Origin: Desulfovibrio sp. G11 | GTDB lineage: Bacteria; Desulfobacterota; Desulfovibrionia; Desulfovibrionales; Desulfovibrionaceae | NCBI RefSeq assembly: GCF_900243745.1 | Contig: NZ_LT984798.1 | Location: 1,420,501-1,484,500, forward strand | Length of the DNA stretch: 64,000 bases | Direction: 5' to 3' | Part shown: piece by piece, positions 46,338-56,737 of the stretch | Position numbering within the stretch: position 1 is the first letter of the stretch | Layout: each line of letters opens with the position of its first letter | Made by a program: the position numbers and the translations under genes | Notes under the pieces: generated by a model | What the model saw: only the letters and a program-made list of their open reading frames with translations | The model's database searches: none | What the model was told of the DNA's origin: nothing

Positions 46338-46751
46338 TCAGCTCTGGCGGTTTTCTTTCTGGTACTTGGACGGACACTTGGTCATGAGGGTTTTGGCCAC
46401 AAAATGGCCCTGGGCGTCCATGCCGCCCTCAACAATAACCTCGGCCCCGGCCTTGAAGGTATCGGGCACAGTGCCGCTGTAGCGCACCGCAATGGCCTGA
46501 CCTGCATTGTCCTTGTCTGCAAGAAGAAAATTGACGCCGGTTCCGGCCGAAGCCTTTTCAATGCCTTCAGGGGCGACAGTACCGAAAAGCCGGGCAGAAG
46601 CCAGCTTGTCCGGCGTGGCGGCCTGAGCTTCGGAAACATTCAGAAAATAGACGCTGTTCTCCGAAAAGCCGGAATACACCAGATAGCCCACGCCGCCAAG
46701 AAAAAGCAGCAGCGCCGCTACATAGATGCCGGTATTTTTTTTGCGGGCCAT
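46338..46751 (-). CDS. ccmE: Haem chaperone CcmE, CxxxY variant
   Basis: Periplasmic, membrane-anchored haem carrier, 137 residues; ATG 46751 follows GAGG. One membrane segment (YVAALLLFLGGVGYLVYSG) precedes an OB-fold. Classical CcmE binds haem through His in HxxxY; here the motif is CPSKY (Cys126, Tyr130). This variant, together with the absence of ccmG and ccmH, is known from Desulfovibrio and some archaea. First gene of the operon ccmE-F-A-B-C-D-I. Confidence 0.94.
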   Translation of the reverse strand: MARKKNTGIYVAALLLFLGGVGYLVYSGFSENSVYFLNVSEAQAATPDKLASARLFGTVAPEGIEKASAGTGVNFLLADKDNAGQAIAVRYSGTVPDTFKAGAEVIVEGGMDAQGHFVAKTLMTKCPSKYQKENRQS

Positions 46752-47329
46752 GATAACCTCATTGCTGCGGCAGACGCGCTTTGCCGCATGATCGGCTTTT
46801 GCAGCGCCGAACTCCGGCGCCGCAACCATACCCGCATGGCGCGGGACGGTATGCGCTGTTTTACGGCTAAGAACCTAGACCATTTCCATCATCCTGACAA
46901 GGTGATAATACTTCCTGTTAAAAGGGCAGGGCAGGTACTGGCGCGGTTTTTGTGATGCCGTCACATCTAAAAAGCTGACCCCGGCACGGCAGGTTCGCGC
47001 AGGCTGCAAAGTATACCTTAAAACTCGGATAGATGCGTAAAATTCACGCGGCAGGCCTCCACACCAGACAGACACACGGCCGGGGCAGACGTACGCTCTG
47101 CCCCGGCCGTGTTTATCTCATTGCCGAAAAAATACGGCATCAATAAAGCTGCCGATCCAAAAATCTCAAGGGTTGCCCCAAAGCAAACGGTCCCGGGCTG
47201 CGGGAGAGTTTCTGCCATTAACCGGCCTGGATGTAGAACATTTCACACCAGAGCTGCTCGCCAAGGCTTTGTCGCCACATGACTGTAAGGCGGCTTTGCC
47301 GACCGTTAAGCAATCATTTTAAGCGGTAA
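46752..47329. other. Promoter region of the ccm operon with a hairpin
   Basis: No gene seen. 47073-47112 forms a perfect hairpin (ACACGGCCGGGGCAGA / TCTGCCCCGGCCGTGT, 7-base loop) that may stop transcription from the GGDEF gene upstream; it has only a short T stretch. The ccm promoter should lie between it and 46751. Confidence 0.5.
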
Positions 47330-48961
47330 TTACTCTAAGGGTTCCTTGGCTGTGCCGGAACTGGACATGACACAGTTTCTCTGGCGCTTGCCCTCGTAAA
47401 GATAAAAATCCGCCTCTTTGATAAGCGTGCTGAAGGATTTGCCCTTGGTGTACTCTACCACGCCCAGCGTGATGGTGACATTGATAATTGCGGCTCCGAT
47501 GCGGATGGGAGTATCCTCAACGGCCTTGCGCAGCTTTTCCGCCAGCGACAGCCCGTCTTCAAGCCCGCAGGAAATTGCCAGAATCAGAAATTCCTCGCCG
47601 CCCCAGCGGGAGGCGCAGTCTTCCTGCCGTATATTGTTCTGAAAAATTTCCGCGATGGATTGCAGCACCACATCGCCCGCATCATGTCCATAAGTATCGT
47701 TCACAACCTTGAAATGGTCGATATCGGCCAGCACCAGGCAGAACTGCAGCCCCTCGCGCTGCGCGCGCGAAAATTCCTTTTCAAGACGTTCATACATGGC
47801 CCGCCGGTTGAGCAGACCTGTAAGAAAGTCATAATAGGCAACACGTTCCAGTTCCTTGTAGGCATCATCAAGCTTGTTTTTTTCTTCCCGCAAGGCGGTT
47901 TCGTCATCCTTGAGCTTGAGAATAAAGCCGTTGACCATGCCCGTAAGGTGGCGCTCGAAAAAAATCATCAAAACGGCGTACAGCAGGGCCATGATGGAAA
48001 TTATTCTGGCAAAGGAAATAATCTGGTCCTTGAATGCACTGCGGAAGTCGTCCTCGCGCTTCTGTATGATGACTTCCATATCGTTTGTATAGATGCCCGT
48101 GCATACAATCCAGTTAAACGGTTTGTAGAGTTTGGCATACGTGAGTTTTTCGCTTATTTCGTCAGAATCCGGCTTTTTGAAATAGTAGGTAAAAAATATG
48201 TCGCCGTGCGCGACAACGCCTTCCAGTTCTTCCTTGTACGGCAGGTTGCCCCTGATGTCCGCCATGTCTGTGGACAGGGGCATGCCCTCGGTTTCCGGCT
48301 CGGCAACATGCACGGCCCGCACGGCATAGCCCGGGCCGCCGCTGTAGTTACGCACCTCATTGATCCATACATACTGGTTAAGTTAAGAGGAAAGCGCAGG
48401 GTGCGGATAATGGCCTTGCAGCGGCTTTTGGCTATTTCATCCACAGCCCAGTCCGTGCCAAAAACAACAACTTCCTGGGCGCCTCCGAGCTGCCCCACGG
48501 CCCATACAGGAAAATCCGCCGAAGGCTCGACCCGCCCCTCCACAAGTCGCTCACGCAGTACATGGGCGAGATCTTTTTCATCCGTCCACAGAAGCTCGCT
48601 GGTAGCCCTGTTAAAAACGGCCACCCCCATGCCCGCCATATGCAGGGCAAACCGTGTGGTACGCTTGGTCACCTGGGGATCAAAGGCATCAATGATCTTT
48701 TCAGGCTTCATGTCCAGAGTGCCGAGCATGGCGCTCAATGCCTTGGCCATGGCCTGGTATTCCGCATATACGGTGGCGCGCATGGCGCTGATCTCTACGC
48801 TGACCCTTTCCACCCTTTCCACAAGGGTCTGCTTTTTTTCTGCAAGAATACGGACCTTTGATTGCTCGATCATGCTGTCAAACTGGGTGCGCACAGAAAT
48901 AAAGTACGGGATCGCCAGGGCCACTGACATCAATATCAGTGCCAACAACCCGGTAACATAA

Positions 48962-50043
48962 GGCGGATTCAACTTGCAAGTGCAACACCCTCAAGGTTGA
49001 ATGAAAAGGCAAGGTGGTATAGCACTTTAGCCTCTCCATCCAACCAAAGATTGAGGGGCGTATGGGCTATGCACACCTTGCCAGGGAAGAACGGTACTAC
49101 ATCTGCCAGGCAGTGAAAAGTGGAACGTCACTGAGGGCCATAGCCAAAGCGATAGGCCGTAGCGTCTCAACTGTAAGCCGCGAACTTGCGCGAAATACCG
49201 GGGCGCGTGGCTACCGCTACAGGCAGGCACACAAGCGCAGTCAGAAAAGGCAGACCAGTAAAGGGAAGAAGCGCATTGGCCTTGAGGTATGGACGTATGT
49301 TGAACAGTGTCTGCACCAGGACTTCAGTCCGGAGCAAATCTCTGGAGTTCTCAAACGCAAAGGTTTTGCCCTCAGTCATGAATGGATTTACCAGTACATT
49401 CTGGCGGACAAAAAACGAGGAGGAACGCTGCACAGCCATTTGCGCTGCCAGCGCAAACGCAAACGACGATATGGCAAACCCGACAGACGAGGTCAAATCA
49501 AGGGGCGTATCAGCATAGACATACGCCCGTCCATTGTTGCCGAGCGCTCACGCCTTGGTGATTGGGAGGCTGATACCGTTGAAGGCAGTAAAGGAGGCCC
49601 CGTTTTGGTGACACTTGCAGAGCGTAAAAGTCGTCTTTTCCTGTTTGGCAAGGCTCCCAACAAAAGCGCCAGCGAAGTAAGGCGGGTCATTGAAGGACTC
49701 TTGACACCCATTAAGGACTTTGTTCAGACTATTACCTATGATAACGGCAAGGAGTTCAGCTACCATGCCGATGTGTCAGCTACACTCGAGGCTCAGGGAT
49801 TTTTTGCGCACCCCTACCATTCGTGGGAGCGTGGCTTGAACGAGAACTCCAATGGCCTTCTACGCCAATACTTCCCCAAGGGGGTAAGCTTGGCATCGGT
49901 CACGCAAGATGAGATCATAGCGGCAATGTGCCGCTTGAACTGGCGGCCTAGAAAATGCCTTGGGTTTAAGACACCCTATGAAGTTTTTTTAGAAGACGCC
50001 AATACCCAAGGACTGGGTGTTGCACTTTGAACTTGAAACCGCG
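48962..50043 (+). mobile_element. IS30-family insertion sequence, copy 2
   Basis: 1,082 bp, apparently identical to 17430-18511 and in the same orientation. 3-bp duplication TAA at 48959-48961 and 50044-50046. It interrupts the Cache-GGDEF gene. Confidence 0.92.
49062..50030 (+). CDS. IS30-family transposase, copy 2
   Basis: 322 residues, identical to the product of 17530-18498, with the same helix-turn-helix and DDE residues (DWEADTVEG, TITYDNGKEF, HSWERGLNENSN). Identity of the two copies points to recent transposition in this strain. It is transcribed opposite to the gene it interrupts. Confidence 0.95.
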   Translation: MGYAHLAREERYYICQAVKSGTSLRAIAKAIGRSVSTVSRELARNTGARGYRYRQAHKRSQKRQTSKGKKRIGLEVWTYVEQCLHQDFSPEQISGVLKRKGFALSHEWIYQYILADKKRGGTLHSHLRCQRKRKRRYGKPDRRGQIKGRISIDIRPSIVAERSRLGDWEADTVEGSKGGPVLVTLAERKSRLFLFGKAPNKSASEVRRVIEGLLTPIKDFVQTITYDNGKEFSYHADVSATLEAQGFFAHPYHSWERGLNENSNGLLRQYFPKGVSLASVTQDEIIAAMCRLNWRPRKCLGFKTPYEVFLEDANTQGLGVAL

Positions 50044-50247
50044 TAATAAAAAATACGAATTTTTCTTTTTGCCAGTTTTTCCATGACGTGTCTTTGCCGG
50101 AGACGGCAGATTGGAGGCTCCAGACAAATCTTTCAGAATGTTCTGGAGGCACAGACAGTATAGCCAATAATCTGTACATAGGAAAGCAATCTTGAGGGCT
50201 TCTGCACGAGCGCGCAAAGAGAAATTTTCATAATCCATTAGAATAAC

Positions 50248-50279
50248 AAAAAAGCCGACCCGGAAAACTCCGGGCCGGC
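50248..50279 (-). terminator. Terminator after glmS
   Basis: On the minus strand GCCGGCCCGG-AGTTTT-CCGGGTCGGC is followed by six T. 34 bases past the glmS stop. Confidence 0.9.
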
Positions 50280-50312
50280 AAATAGAATTTATAATATTTT
50301 AATATCTATATG

Positions 50313-52139
50313 CTATTCAACCGTTACACTTTTGGCAAGATTTCGGGGCTGATCCACATCCTTGCCGAGATAATCCGCGGTTTCGTAGCTGAAAAGCTGC
50401 AGCGCAGGCAACGCCGCAAAGGCGGAAAGCGGCGCGGGCAGCTCGGGAATATCCCACCTGTCTTCAGCATCCAGCTCCACCCCTTTGTTGGTCAGGGCAA
50501 TAACCTTCCCCTGCCGGGCCTGCACCTCTACCATGTTGGACTTGACCTTGGGCAGCAGTGCGTCATTCAGGGCCAGGGCAAAAGTGGGAAAATCCGGATC
50601 AATGAGGGCGATGGGACCGTGCTTCATCTCGCCCGCGGCATAGCCTTCAGCATGGATGTAGGAAAGCTCCTTGAGCTTGAGCGCCCCCTCCAGAGCCAGC
50701 GGATAGCAATGCCCCCGCCCGAGATAGAAGAAGTTGCGCACCTGGGAGTACTTGCGCGCGATTTCTTTAGCACGTTCGTGCAGGGCGGGCAGGCTGTCGT
50801 CCAGCAGGGCGGGCAGGTTTTCAAGAACCGTAAGATGTTCACGGCACTCCCCGGCAGACAGGCAACCCCTGCGCGTACCCCAATAGAGCGCCATGAGGGT
50901 CAGCATGAGCATCTGGCTGCACATGGCCTTGGTGGATGCCACGCTGATTTCAGGCCCGGCCTGGGTGTAAAGCACGGCTGAGGCCTCACGGGCAATGGAC
51001 GAGCCTACCACATTGCACAGGCCGAGCACGGTGACGCCGCTCTGGCGCGCAATGCGCAGGGCCGCAAGGGTGTCGGCCGTTTCACCGCTCTGGCTGATGA
51101 CAAGCACCATGTCGTCCTTGTCCAGCAGCAGGGTATCGCGGTAGCGGAATTCCGAGGCTATTTCCACCTGCACAGGAACACGCGCCCAGTGCTCCAGCAG
51201 GTGCCGTCCCCACAGGCCGGAGTGGTACGACGTGCCGCAGGCCACAATGTGCAGGCGGCGCGGCACAGGCAGTGCATCCAGCTCGGGCAGGCGCACCTGC
51301 CCTTGCTGCGCATGTGCGCGGCCGGTAAGGCCATCGGTGATGACGCGCGGCTGCTCGAAGATTTCCTTGAGCATGAAGTGGCGGTACCCGCCCTTTTGCG
51401 CGGCCTGCATATCCCACTGGATGGTCTGCGTTTCGTGGCTTACGGGGCTGAGGTCCTCAAGCCGGAGTATCTCGTAACTGTCGGCCGTGGCACGCACAAG
51501 ATCCCCGTCCTGCAAAAAGACCACCTGCCGGGTGTACGGCAGAAATGCCGGAATATCCGAAGCCACAAAATTTTCGCCTGTTCCCTGGCCGAAAATAAGC
51601 GGGGCGGACATGCGGGCCGCATAGATAACGCCGGGTTCCGTCCTGTCCATAAGGCAGACAGCGTAGGCCCCGTGGGCCTCGCGCAGGGCGGCGGCAAAAG
51701 CGTGCAGAAGGTCCGGCTCGGTCTTGCGGCGTTCGGCAATAAGATTTACCAGCACTTCCGTGTCGGTTTCAGAGCTGAACGTATAGCCCTTGGCCGAAAG
51801 GTCCGCCTTTATTTCCTGATAGTTTTCGATAATGCCGTTATGCACGAGGGCCAGGGAGCCGTCATTGCTGCGGTGGGGATGGGCGTTGCGCTCGGCGGGT
51901 ACGCCGTGCGTGGCCCAGCGGGTATGCCCCATGGCGCAGGTAGGCGTGGTCACCGGCTCATGGGCGAGTTTTTCTTCAAGTGCGGCCAGCTTGCCCATGG
52001 CACGCACGACATGGATGTCATTCTGGCGCACAAAGGCCACGCCGGCGGAATCATAACCCCGGTATTCAAGCCTGCGCAGCCCTTCCACTACAACGGGAAC
52101 GGCCGGCCTGTGTCCTGCATAACCTATAATACCGCACAT
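50313..52139 (-). CDS. glmS: Glucosamine-6-phosphate synthase (isomerizing)
   Basis: Makes glucosamine-6-phosphate from fructose-6-phosphate and glutamine, the first step to UDP-GlcNAc; 608 residues. The ATG at 52139 follows GGAGG and is directly followed by Cys2 (MCGIIGYAG), the glutaminase nucleophile; the frame extends upstream without relevance. N-terminal glutaminase shows RRLEYRGYDSAG and GHTRWATHG; two SIS domains follow (ACGTSYHSGL, ISQSGETADTLAAL) and the C-terminus ends PRNLAKSVTVE, the family signature. No glmS ribozyme is seen in the short upstream gap. Confidence 0.96.
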   Translation of the reverse strand: MCGIIGYAGHRPAVPVVVEGLRRLEYRGYDSAGVAFVRQNDIHVVRAMGKLAALEEKLAHEPVTTPTCAMGHTRWATHGVPAERNAHPHRSNDGSLALVHNGIIENYQEIKADLSAKGYTFSSETDTEVLVNLIAERRKTEPDLLHAFAAALREAHGAYAVCLMDRTEPGVIYAARMSAPLIFGQGTGENFVASDIPAFLPYTRQVVFLQDGDLVRATADSYEILRLEDLSPVSHETQTIQWDMQAAQKGGYRHFMLKEIFEQPRVITDGLTGRAHAQQGQVRLPELDALPVPRRLHIVACGTSYHSGLWGRHLLEHWARVPVQVEIASEFRYRDTLLLDKDDMVLVISQSGETADTLAALRIARQSGVTVLGLCNVVGSSIAREASAVLYTQAGPEISVASTKAMCSQMLMLTLMALYWGTRRGCLSAGECREHLTVLENLPALLDDSLPALHERAKEIARKYSQVRNFFYLGRGHCYPLALEGALKLKELSYIHAEGYAAGEMKHGPIALIDPDFPTFALALNDALLPKVKSNMVEVQARQGKVIALTNKGVELDAEDRWDIPELPAPLSAFAALPALQLFSYETADYLGKDVDQPRNLAKSVTVE

Positions 52140-52303
52140 AACGTGCCTCCTTGTATACCGCCAAAGCTTCCGGCCACGTGGCGCGGGCAGGGCGGCACTG
52201 GAACGTCTCCGCCTTCGGGCGGTCTGCCTTGCTCTGACAAAGAAGGCCGGAACCGTCAAGCGGCCCCGGCCAGTATATTCCTGTTCCAGGCGCGCGGGCC
52301 TTG

Positions 52304-54223
52304 CTACATATTTTTTCTGTCTATGAAATCTTCGTTGTATACTTCGACCTTGGCGCCGGAAGCCAGACGCTGCATGAATATTTCAAACAGGCCGTCCGCG
52401 CGGTCACGAGCCACGGCGTTGGCCATGATGTCCTTGACCATATCCCATTCGGCGGCATCAGGGGGCTGAACGCCCTTGACGCGCACCACAACGGCACCGG
52501 AACCGCTGCCGTCTTCCACGGCATAGGCCACAGGCAGCCACTGCCCGGCGCGGGCTTCAAACAGGGCCTCGGCCATGACCGGATTGGGACCGAACGAAGC
52601 CAGTGCGCCGTTGCGCTCCATCCCCTTGACGGTCTTGACCGTGCGCCCCTTGAGGCCTGCGGCGCCCAGGGGGGCGTTTTCAAGCTCCTTGCGCAGGGCT
52701 GCGGCAGATTCCAGGGCGGCTGCAAGCGCTTTTTCTTCCACAAGCCCGGCCACAATACGCTCCTTGACAGCTTCAAGTGACGCTGTGGACGCGGGTTCGG
52801 ACTTGATCACGCGGGCAACCACGTAGGCTTTTCCGGCTTCAAGGGCCGTATCGACAGGATTGCCCGCCGGGGTTGCCACAAGAGTGGCCGCGCCCTGGGC
52901 CGTGACTCCCAGCGTTTTTTCAAGCTCGGCAGCGGAAAGCAGACCGGTTTCACCCCACTTGAGACCGTATTTTTCCGCGCTGTCCTTCAGGGAACGGCCC
53001 AGAATATTGTCTTCAATCAGGTTGTCGACCACGTCATGCAGCTTGTCCGCCCCCTGTTCCTGGGCCATGGCCGCAAGAACTTCAGCTTCAACCTGCTTGA
53101 AAGGCGGCAGGCCGCCGTCCTTCTTTTCTTCAACCTTGATGATATGCAGGCCAAACTGACTGCGAACAGGGGCGGAAACCTTGCCGGGAGCAAGGGCGAA
53201 CGCCGCGTCCTCAAAAGGCTTTACGGTAGTGCCGCGCTTGAGCCAGCCAAGCTCGCCGCCCGGCCCTGCGGCATTGGGACCGTTATGCGCATCGGCCACG
53301 GCAGCAAAGCTTTTTCCGGCCTTAAGTTCGGCTTCAATGGCGGCGGCCTGTTCCTGCGCTTTTTTCACATCGGCCTCAGAGGCATCTTCAGCCAGAGGCA
53401 CAAGAATGTGGGCGGCCTTCACTTCTTCCTGCTGTTCGAAACGGGCGGCATTATCTGCATACCATTTTTCGGCAGCGGCGGAACTGATGCCACTAGCCTT
53501 CACAAGATCCTGCGGGCTTACAAGCACGTACGCAACATCCGCCCTGGCAGGAATGGCAAACTGCGCCTTGTGGCTTTCATAATAGGCCTGCACCTCTTCA
53601 TCCGACGGCTTGACGGAAGCGGCAAAATCCGAGGCAGGGATAAAAATATAGTCCACATCACGCTTTTCGCGCAAAAATTCAAACCGCTTCTGGGATTCGG
53701 CGGGGTCAACCCAGGCGGGGGCCGTTACCATGGCAAAAATCTTCTGACGCAGCAGATCGCGCGACATATCCTGCTCGAACTGGGCAGGAGCCATGCGCTG
53801 GGCAGCAAGAACGCGGGTATAGACCTCGGGGTCAAACTGCCCCTTTTCGTTCTGGAAGCCCTTGATGTTGCCCACGGCCATGCGCAGTTCCAGCGGGGTG
53901 ATGCTCACGCCCGTGCGGGCCGCTTCCTGCGACAGCAGCACCTGGGTAATAAGGTCACGCAGAATCTGGCGACCCAGCTGTTGCTGCTTCAGTTGCTCGC
54001 GGGTCAGGCCGGGATTGCTACGCAGCAGGTTTTCCTCTGCGTTGCGGTAGGCCAGCTCAAACTCCCGCATGGAGATGGGGTCGCCGTTGACCACGGCCAC
54101 AAGCGTACCCGAACTGCGGTCGTTGAAGTTGCCAACGCCCCAGAAAACAAAGACAAGGATGATAAGACCAAAGGCCAGTTTGACACCCAGGGACTGCGAT
54201 TTGTCGCGAATATACTCAAGCAT
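52304..54223 (-). CDS. ppiD: PpiD/SurA-like peptidyl-prolyl isomerase chaperone
   Basis: Membrane-anchored periplasmic folding factor; 639 residues. ATG 54223 (MLEYIRDKSQSLG) follows GGAG. One N-terminal membrane segment (LAFGLIILVFVFWGVGNF) then a SurA-N-like chaperone domain (VNGDPISMREFELAYRN...), a parvulin domain at about 265-365 (VKAAHILVPLAEDAS, GGELGWLKRGTTVKPFEDAAFAL, SQFGLHIIKVEE) and a long C-terminal region. Size and order match PpiD. Upstream of glmS by 164 bases on the same strand. Confidence 0.9.
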   Translation of the reverse strand: MLEYIRDKSQSLGVKLAFGLIILVFVFWGVGNFNDRSSGTLVAVVNGDPISMREFELAYRNAEENLLRSNPGLTREQLKQQQLGRQILRDLITQVLLSQEAARTGVSITPLELRMAVGNIKGFQNEKGQFDPEVYTRVLAAQRMAPAQFEQDMSRDLLRQKIFAMVTAPAWVDPAESQKRFEFLREKRDVDYIFIPASDFAASVKPSDEEVQAYYESHKAQFAIPARADVAYVLVSPQDLVKASGISSAAAEKWYADNAARFEQQEEVKAAHILVPLAEDASEADVKKAQEQAAAIEAELKAGKSFAAVADAHNGPNAAGPGGELGWLKRGTTVKPFEDAAFALAPGKVSAPVRSQFGLHIIKVEEKKDGGLPPFKQVEAEVLAAMAQEQGADKLHDVVDNLIEDNILGRSLKDSAEKYGLKWGETGLLSAAELEKTLGVTAQGAATLVATPAGNPVDTALEAGKAYVVARVIKSEPASTASLEAVKERIVAGLVEEKALAAALESAAALRKELENAPLGAAGLKGRTVKTVKGMERNGALASFGPNPVMAEALFEARAGQWLPVAYAVEDGSGSGAVVVRVKGVQPPDAAEWDMVKDIMANAVARDRADGLFEIFMQRLASGAKVEVYNEDFIDRKNM

Positions 54224-54454
54224 GCGAACTCCGACTGCGTAATTGCTCTTGACGTAGAGCGGCATCATATGCGCAATCCAGCGGAAACTCAAGAAAGGTC
54301 ATGGCTGATTTTGACGTGCTGCTGTGCAGCCCTCTGGCGGCATCTTCGGCCATGCGTCCGACAGGAGCAGGCCAGATGGAGGCCTGCCTTCTGTCCGGGG
54401 CGGCACACTCCGGCGATTCCGGCCAGAAGGCCTGCGCGCGGGCCGCCCGCGCGG

Positions 54455-56089
54455 CTATCTGATGCCAAGCTTGCGGATGCGGTGCTGCAACGTCGAGCGC
54501 GGAATACCGAGCATATCCGCCGCGCCGCCAGGACCGGACAGCTTGCCGCCGCAAAGACGCAGGGCTTTTTCTATATGCGCTCTCTCATTGTCCTCAAGCG
54601 AAAGAAGGCCGGGCGGGGCTTCCTGTCGGGCGGGGGCAGGCACAGGGGGACTGTTTGCGGCATTACCCGCAACAATGCCGGACGCCGGCGCTGCGGGAGC
54701 GGGCGGCGCTGTTCCGGCCGGGCCTTTCCACAGGTGCAGGGCTTCATCCACAAAACTGCCGGTTATCTGCCCGTCCAGGGTCTGGAGCAGAAGGCGGCTC
54801 ACCACATTGCGCAGTTCGCGTATATTCCCCGGCCAGACGTGTTCCTGCAGGACATCCATAACCGGACGTGAAAGCCGGGGCGGGTGAATTTCGTACTCTC
54901 TGGAAAACTGCCTGACAAAATGCTCCACAAACAGCGGGATGTCGTTTCTGCGTTCCCTCAGGGGCGGCATGCGCAATACCACCGAACCAAGGCGGTAGTA
55001 CAGGTCGCGCCGCAGACGGCCCTGATCCATTGCCTCGGCCATGTCAATATTGGTGGCAGACATGACGCGCATATCCACGCCGATGGGCGCGGCCTCGCCC
55101 ACACGCTCAAAAGAATTTTCCTCCAGCACCTGCAAAAGCTTGCTCTGCATCTCCGGCGCGAGTTCCCCTATCTCGTCCAGAAAAAGCGTGCCCCCCTGGG
55201 CCAGTTCCACCCGTCCCACCCGCTTGCTGGTAGCCCCGGTGAACGCCCCCTTGGCATAACCGAACATTTCACTCTCAAAAAGCGTGGGAGGCAGGGAAGG
55301 GCAGTTGACCTTTACAAAACTGTTCTTGCGCCTGGGGCTGTGCAAGTGCAGCCAGCGGGCCAACATGCTCTTGCCCGTCCCCGTTTCGCCCAGGATCATG
55401 ACGGGGATATGCAGCTTTGCCACCTTGCGGGCCAGCGCCATGAGCTTTTTCATGTCCGGCGTTTCCAGCAGGCTTGAGGCCAGCAAGATGCTGCCGGTGA
55501 CATCTGCCTCCGGGCTGCGCGGGGAACCAGCCTGGGCCGCGCGCATTTTTTCAAGCCGCTCTTCGGAAAGCACGGCAAAAAGAAATGTGGAAAGCACGGG
55601 GCTTAGTTCCAGCAGCACATTGAGTATCTGTACGATATTTTCGGGCGGCTGCATGAAAGACACGTGCAGTGTGCCGATGACCTCGCCGTTGATGATGAGG
55701 GGCAGGGCGATGGTGGAATTAAGGCCCACGGTGGAAAGAGGCATGGGCGAATCGCCGAAATCGTGTTTTGCCAGATCGTTGATGACAACGGGCTTACGTG
55801 AGGCAATGGCCAGTCCGGCCACCGTGTTCTGGGCAATGCGCGTATTGGAGAGTGACTCTACCACCGTGCCGTCGGCTGCGGTGAACAGGTTGAGAAACTC
55901 CCTTTCCGCATCATACAGGTTAATGCAGAAACGGTCATAGTGAAATAAAACACGAAGCTGTTTTGAAAGCATACGGAAAAAGGCATTGCGGTCCATCTTG
56001 CCCACCACAAGCCGCGCCAGATGGTGTACTACCTGACCTACCGTCTGCGAAGGATTGTTTAGCCCGCTGGCCGAAAGTTCATATGGCAT
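54455..56089 (-). CDS. GAF-AAA+ sigma-54-dependent activator (likely controls suyAB operon)
   Basis: Enhancer-binding protein, 544 residues. An N-terminal GAF domain (about 15-175; [20 protein letters not shown]) should bind a small effector. AAA+ core: Walker A GETGTGKS near 235, GAFTGA near 283, Walker [18 protein letters not shown]. After a Pro/Ala linker, a Fis-type helix-turn-helix ends the protein ([23 protein letters not shown]). Divergent from suyA; three tandem operator repeats start seven bases before its ATG and a textbook sigma-54 promoter faces suyA. So it very probably activates the sulfolactate operon and may repress itself. Start ATG 56089, with AGGAGG upstream. Confidence 0.9.
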   Translation of the reverse strand: MPYELSASGLNNPSQTVGQVVHHLARLVVGKMDRNAFFRMLSKQLRVLFHYDRFCINLYDAEREFLNLFTAADGTVVESLSNTRIAQNTVAGLAIASRKPVVINDLAKHDFGDSPMPLSTVGLNSTIALPLIINGEVIGTLHVSFMQPPENIVQILNVLLELSPVLSTFLFAVLSEERLEKMRAAQAGSPRSPEADVTGSILLASSLLETPDMKKLMALARKVAKLHIPVMILGETGTGKSMLARWLHLHSPRRKNSFVKVNCPSLPPTLFESEMFGYAKGAFTGATSKRVGRVELAQGGTLFLDEIGELAPEMQSKLLQVLEENSFERVGEAAPIGVDMRVMSATNIDMAEAMDQGRLRRDLYYRLGSVVLRMPPLRERRNDIPLFVEHFVRQFSREYEIHPPRLSRPVMDVLQEHVWPGNIRELRNVVSRLLLQTLDGQITGSFVDEALHLWKGPAGTAPPAPAAPASGIVAGNAANSPPVPAPARQEAPPGLLSLEDNERAHIEKALRLCGGKLSGPGGAADMLGIPRSTLQHRIRKLGIR

Positions 56090-56095
56090 AAATCC

Positions 56096-56161
56096 TCCTG
56101 CCCAATATTAGGCATTCTCCTGCCCAATATTAGGCATTCTCCTGCCCAAAAACAAGCATTA
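56096..56161. repeat. Three tandem 22-bp operator repeats
   Basis: Unit TCCTGCCCAATATTAGGCATTC at 56096-56117 and 56118-56139, and a degenerate third at 56140-56161. Each holds the dyad TGCC-N-AATATT-N-GGCA. The 22-base step puts all three on one face of the helix, 90-160 bases upstream of the sigma-54 promoter, as expected of an enhancer. Confidence 0.85.
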
Positions 56162-56251
56162 TGCCCATATTCAATCAAAACAGACTGATCAATCAAACAA
56201 TATTGTGAAAAATATCCTTAAATAGCGGAGGCTAATACGTGTCACGCATAT

Positions 56252-56268
56252 TTGGCACGCACATTGCT
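56252..56268 (+). promoter_or_regulatory. Sigma-54 promoter of the suy operon
   Basis: TTGGCACGCACATTGCT matches the -24/-12 consensus at all strongly conserved bases; GG and GC are 10 bases apart. The 5' leader to suyA is about 170 bases long. Confidence 0.9.
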
Positions 56269-56448
56269 CTATACTCTAGCAAGCCGGTGGAGATACAAGC
56301 AAAGCATGTCTTGTCTTATACCTGATGCAATATTTACTACTGCATTAGAACGCAAAATATATGTGTGTAAACAGATAACGCATATAAGAGAGACTGCTTG
56401 TGTATTACATCGCGTTCTACTACCAACATACTATCCAAGGAGAACAGT

Positions 56449-56733
56449 ATGACAACCCACTTTGTGGTGCATGAGCCCGGCGACAGCGTTGGCGTGGTCG
56501 TGGTTGAAGGCGTCAAAAAAGGCGACCAGCTCAACGGCTGGGTCATGGACGGCGACACCACACTGGAGTTTGAAACCCTGAGCGACATTCCGATCGGTCA
56601 CAAGATCGCGCTCAAGGATCTTGCCGTGGGCGATACCATTATCAAGTACAGCACGGATATCGGCAAGGTGGTCAAGCCCATCAAGCGCGGCGAACACCTG
56701 CATGTACACAACGTCAAAACCAAAAGGTGGTAA
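56449..56733 (+). CDS. suyA: Sulfolactate sulfo-lyase small subunit (UxaA/SAF domain)
   Basis: 94 residues; ATG 56449 follows AAGGAG. A single SAF-type domain of the UxaA family ([38 protein letters not shown]) ending in [14 protein letters not shown]. The split small/large arrangement and this C-terminus match SuyA rather than altronate dehydratase, which is a single chain in E. coli. SuyAB cleaves (R)-3-sulfolactate to pyruvate and sulfite. Four bases separate it from suyB. Identification rests on remembered family similarity. Confidence 0.82.
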   Translation: MTTHFVVHEPGDSVGVVVVEGVKKGDQLNGWVMDGDTTLEFETLSDIPIGHKIALKDLAVGDTIIKYSTDIGKVVKPIKRGEHLHVHNVKTKRW

Positions 56734-56737
56734 ACCG

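Larger units (their letters stand above)
47330..50084 (-). pseudogene. Cache-GGDEF diguanylate cyclase, broken by IS30 and a 5-bp duplication
   Basis: Sensor cyclic-di-GMP synthase. Removing the IS30 copy and one TAA target repeat restores an in-frame start at ATG 50084 (MEKLAKRKIRIFYYVTGLLA), so the element cut the gene at about codon 14. A second lesion lies near 48375: TTAAC is duplicated (CTTAACTTAACC); deleting one copy gives RFPLNQYVWINEVRNYSGG, exactly the expected Cache sequence. Past this the frame runs to 47330. Domains: membrane segment, periplasmic Cache (LTYAKLYKPFNWIVCTGIY), second membrane segment, GGDEF with SRWGGEEFLIL and an intact inhibitory RxxD five residues before it. 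Not functional as it stands. Confidence 0.85.

Noticed and set aside
50044..50238. Small minus-strand open frame starting at 50238
   Set aside because: It runs in a different frame into the IS30 element and overlaps the reconstructed start of the Cache-GGDEF gene; no ribosome site or domain.
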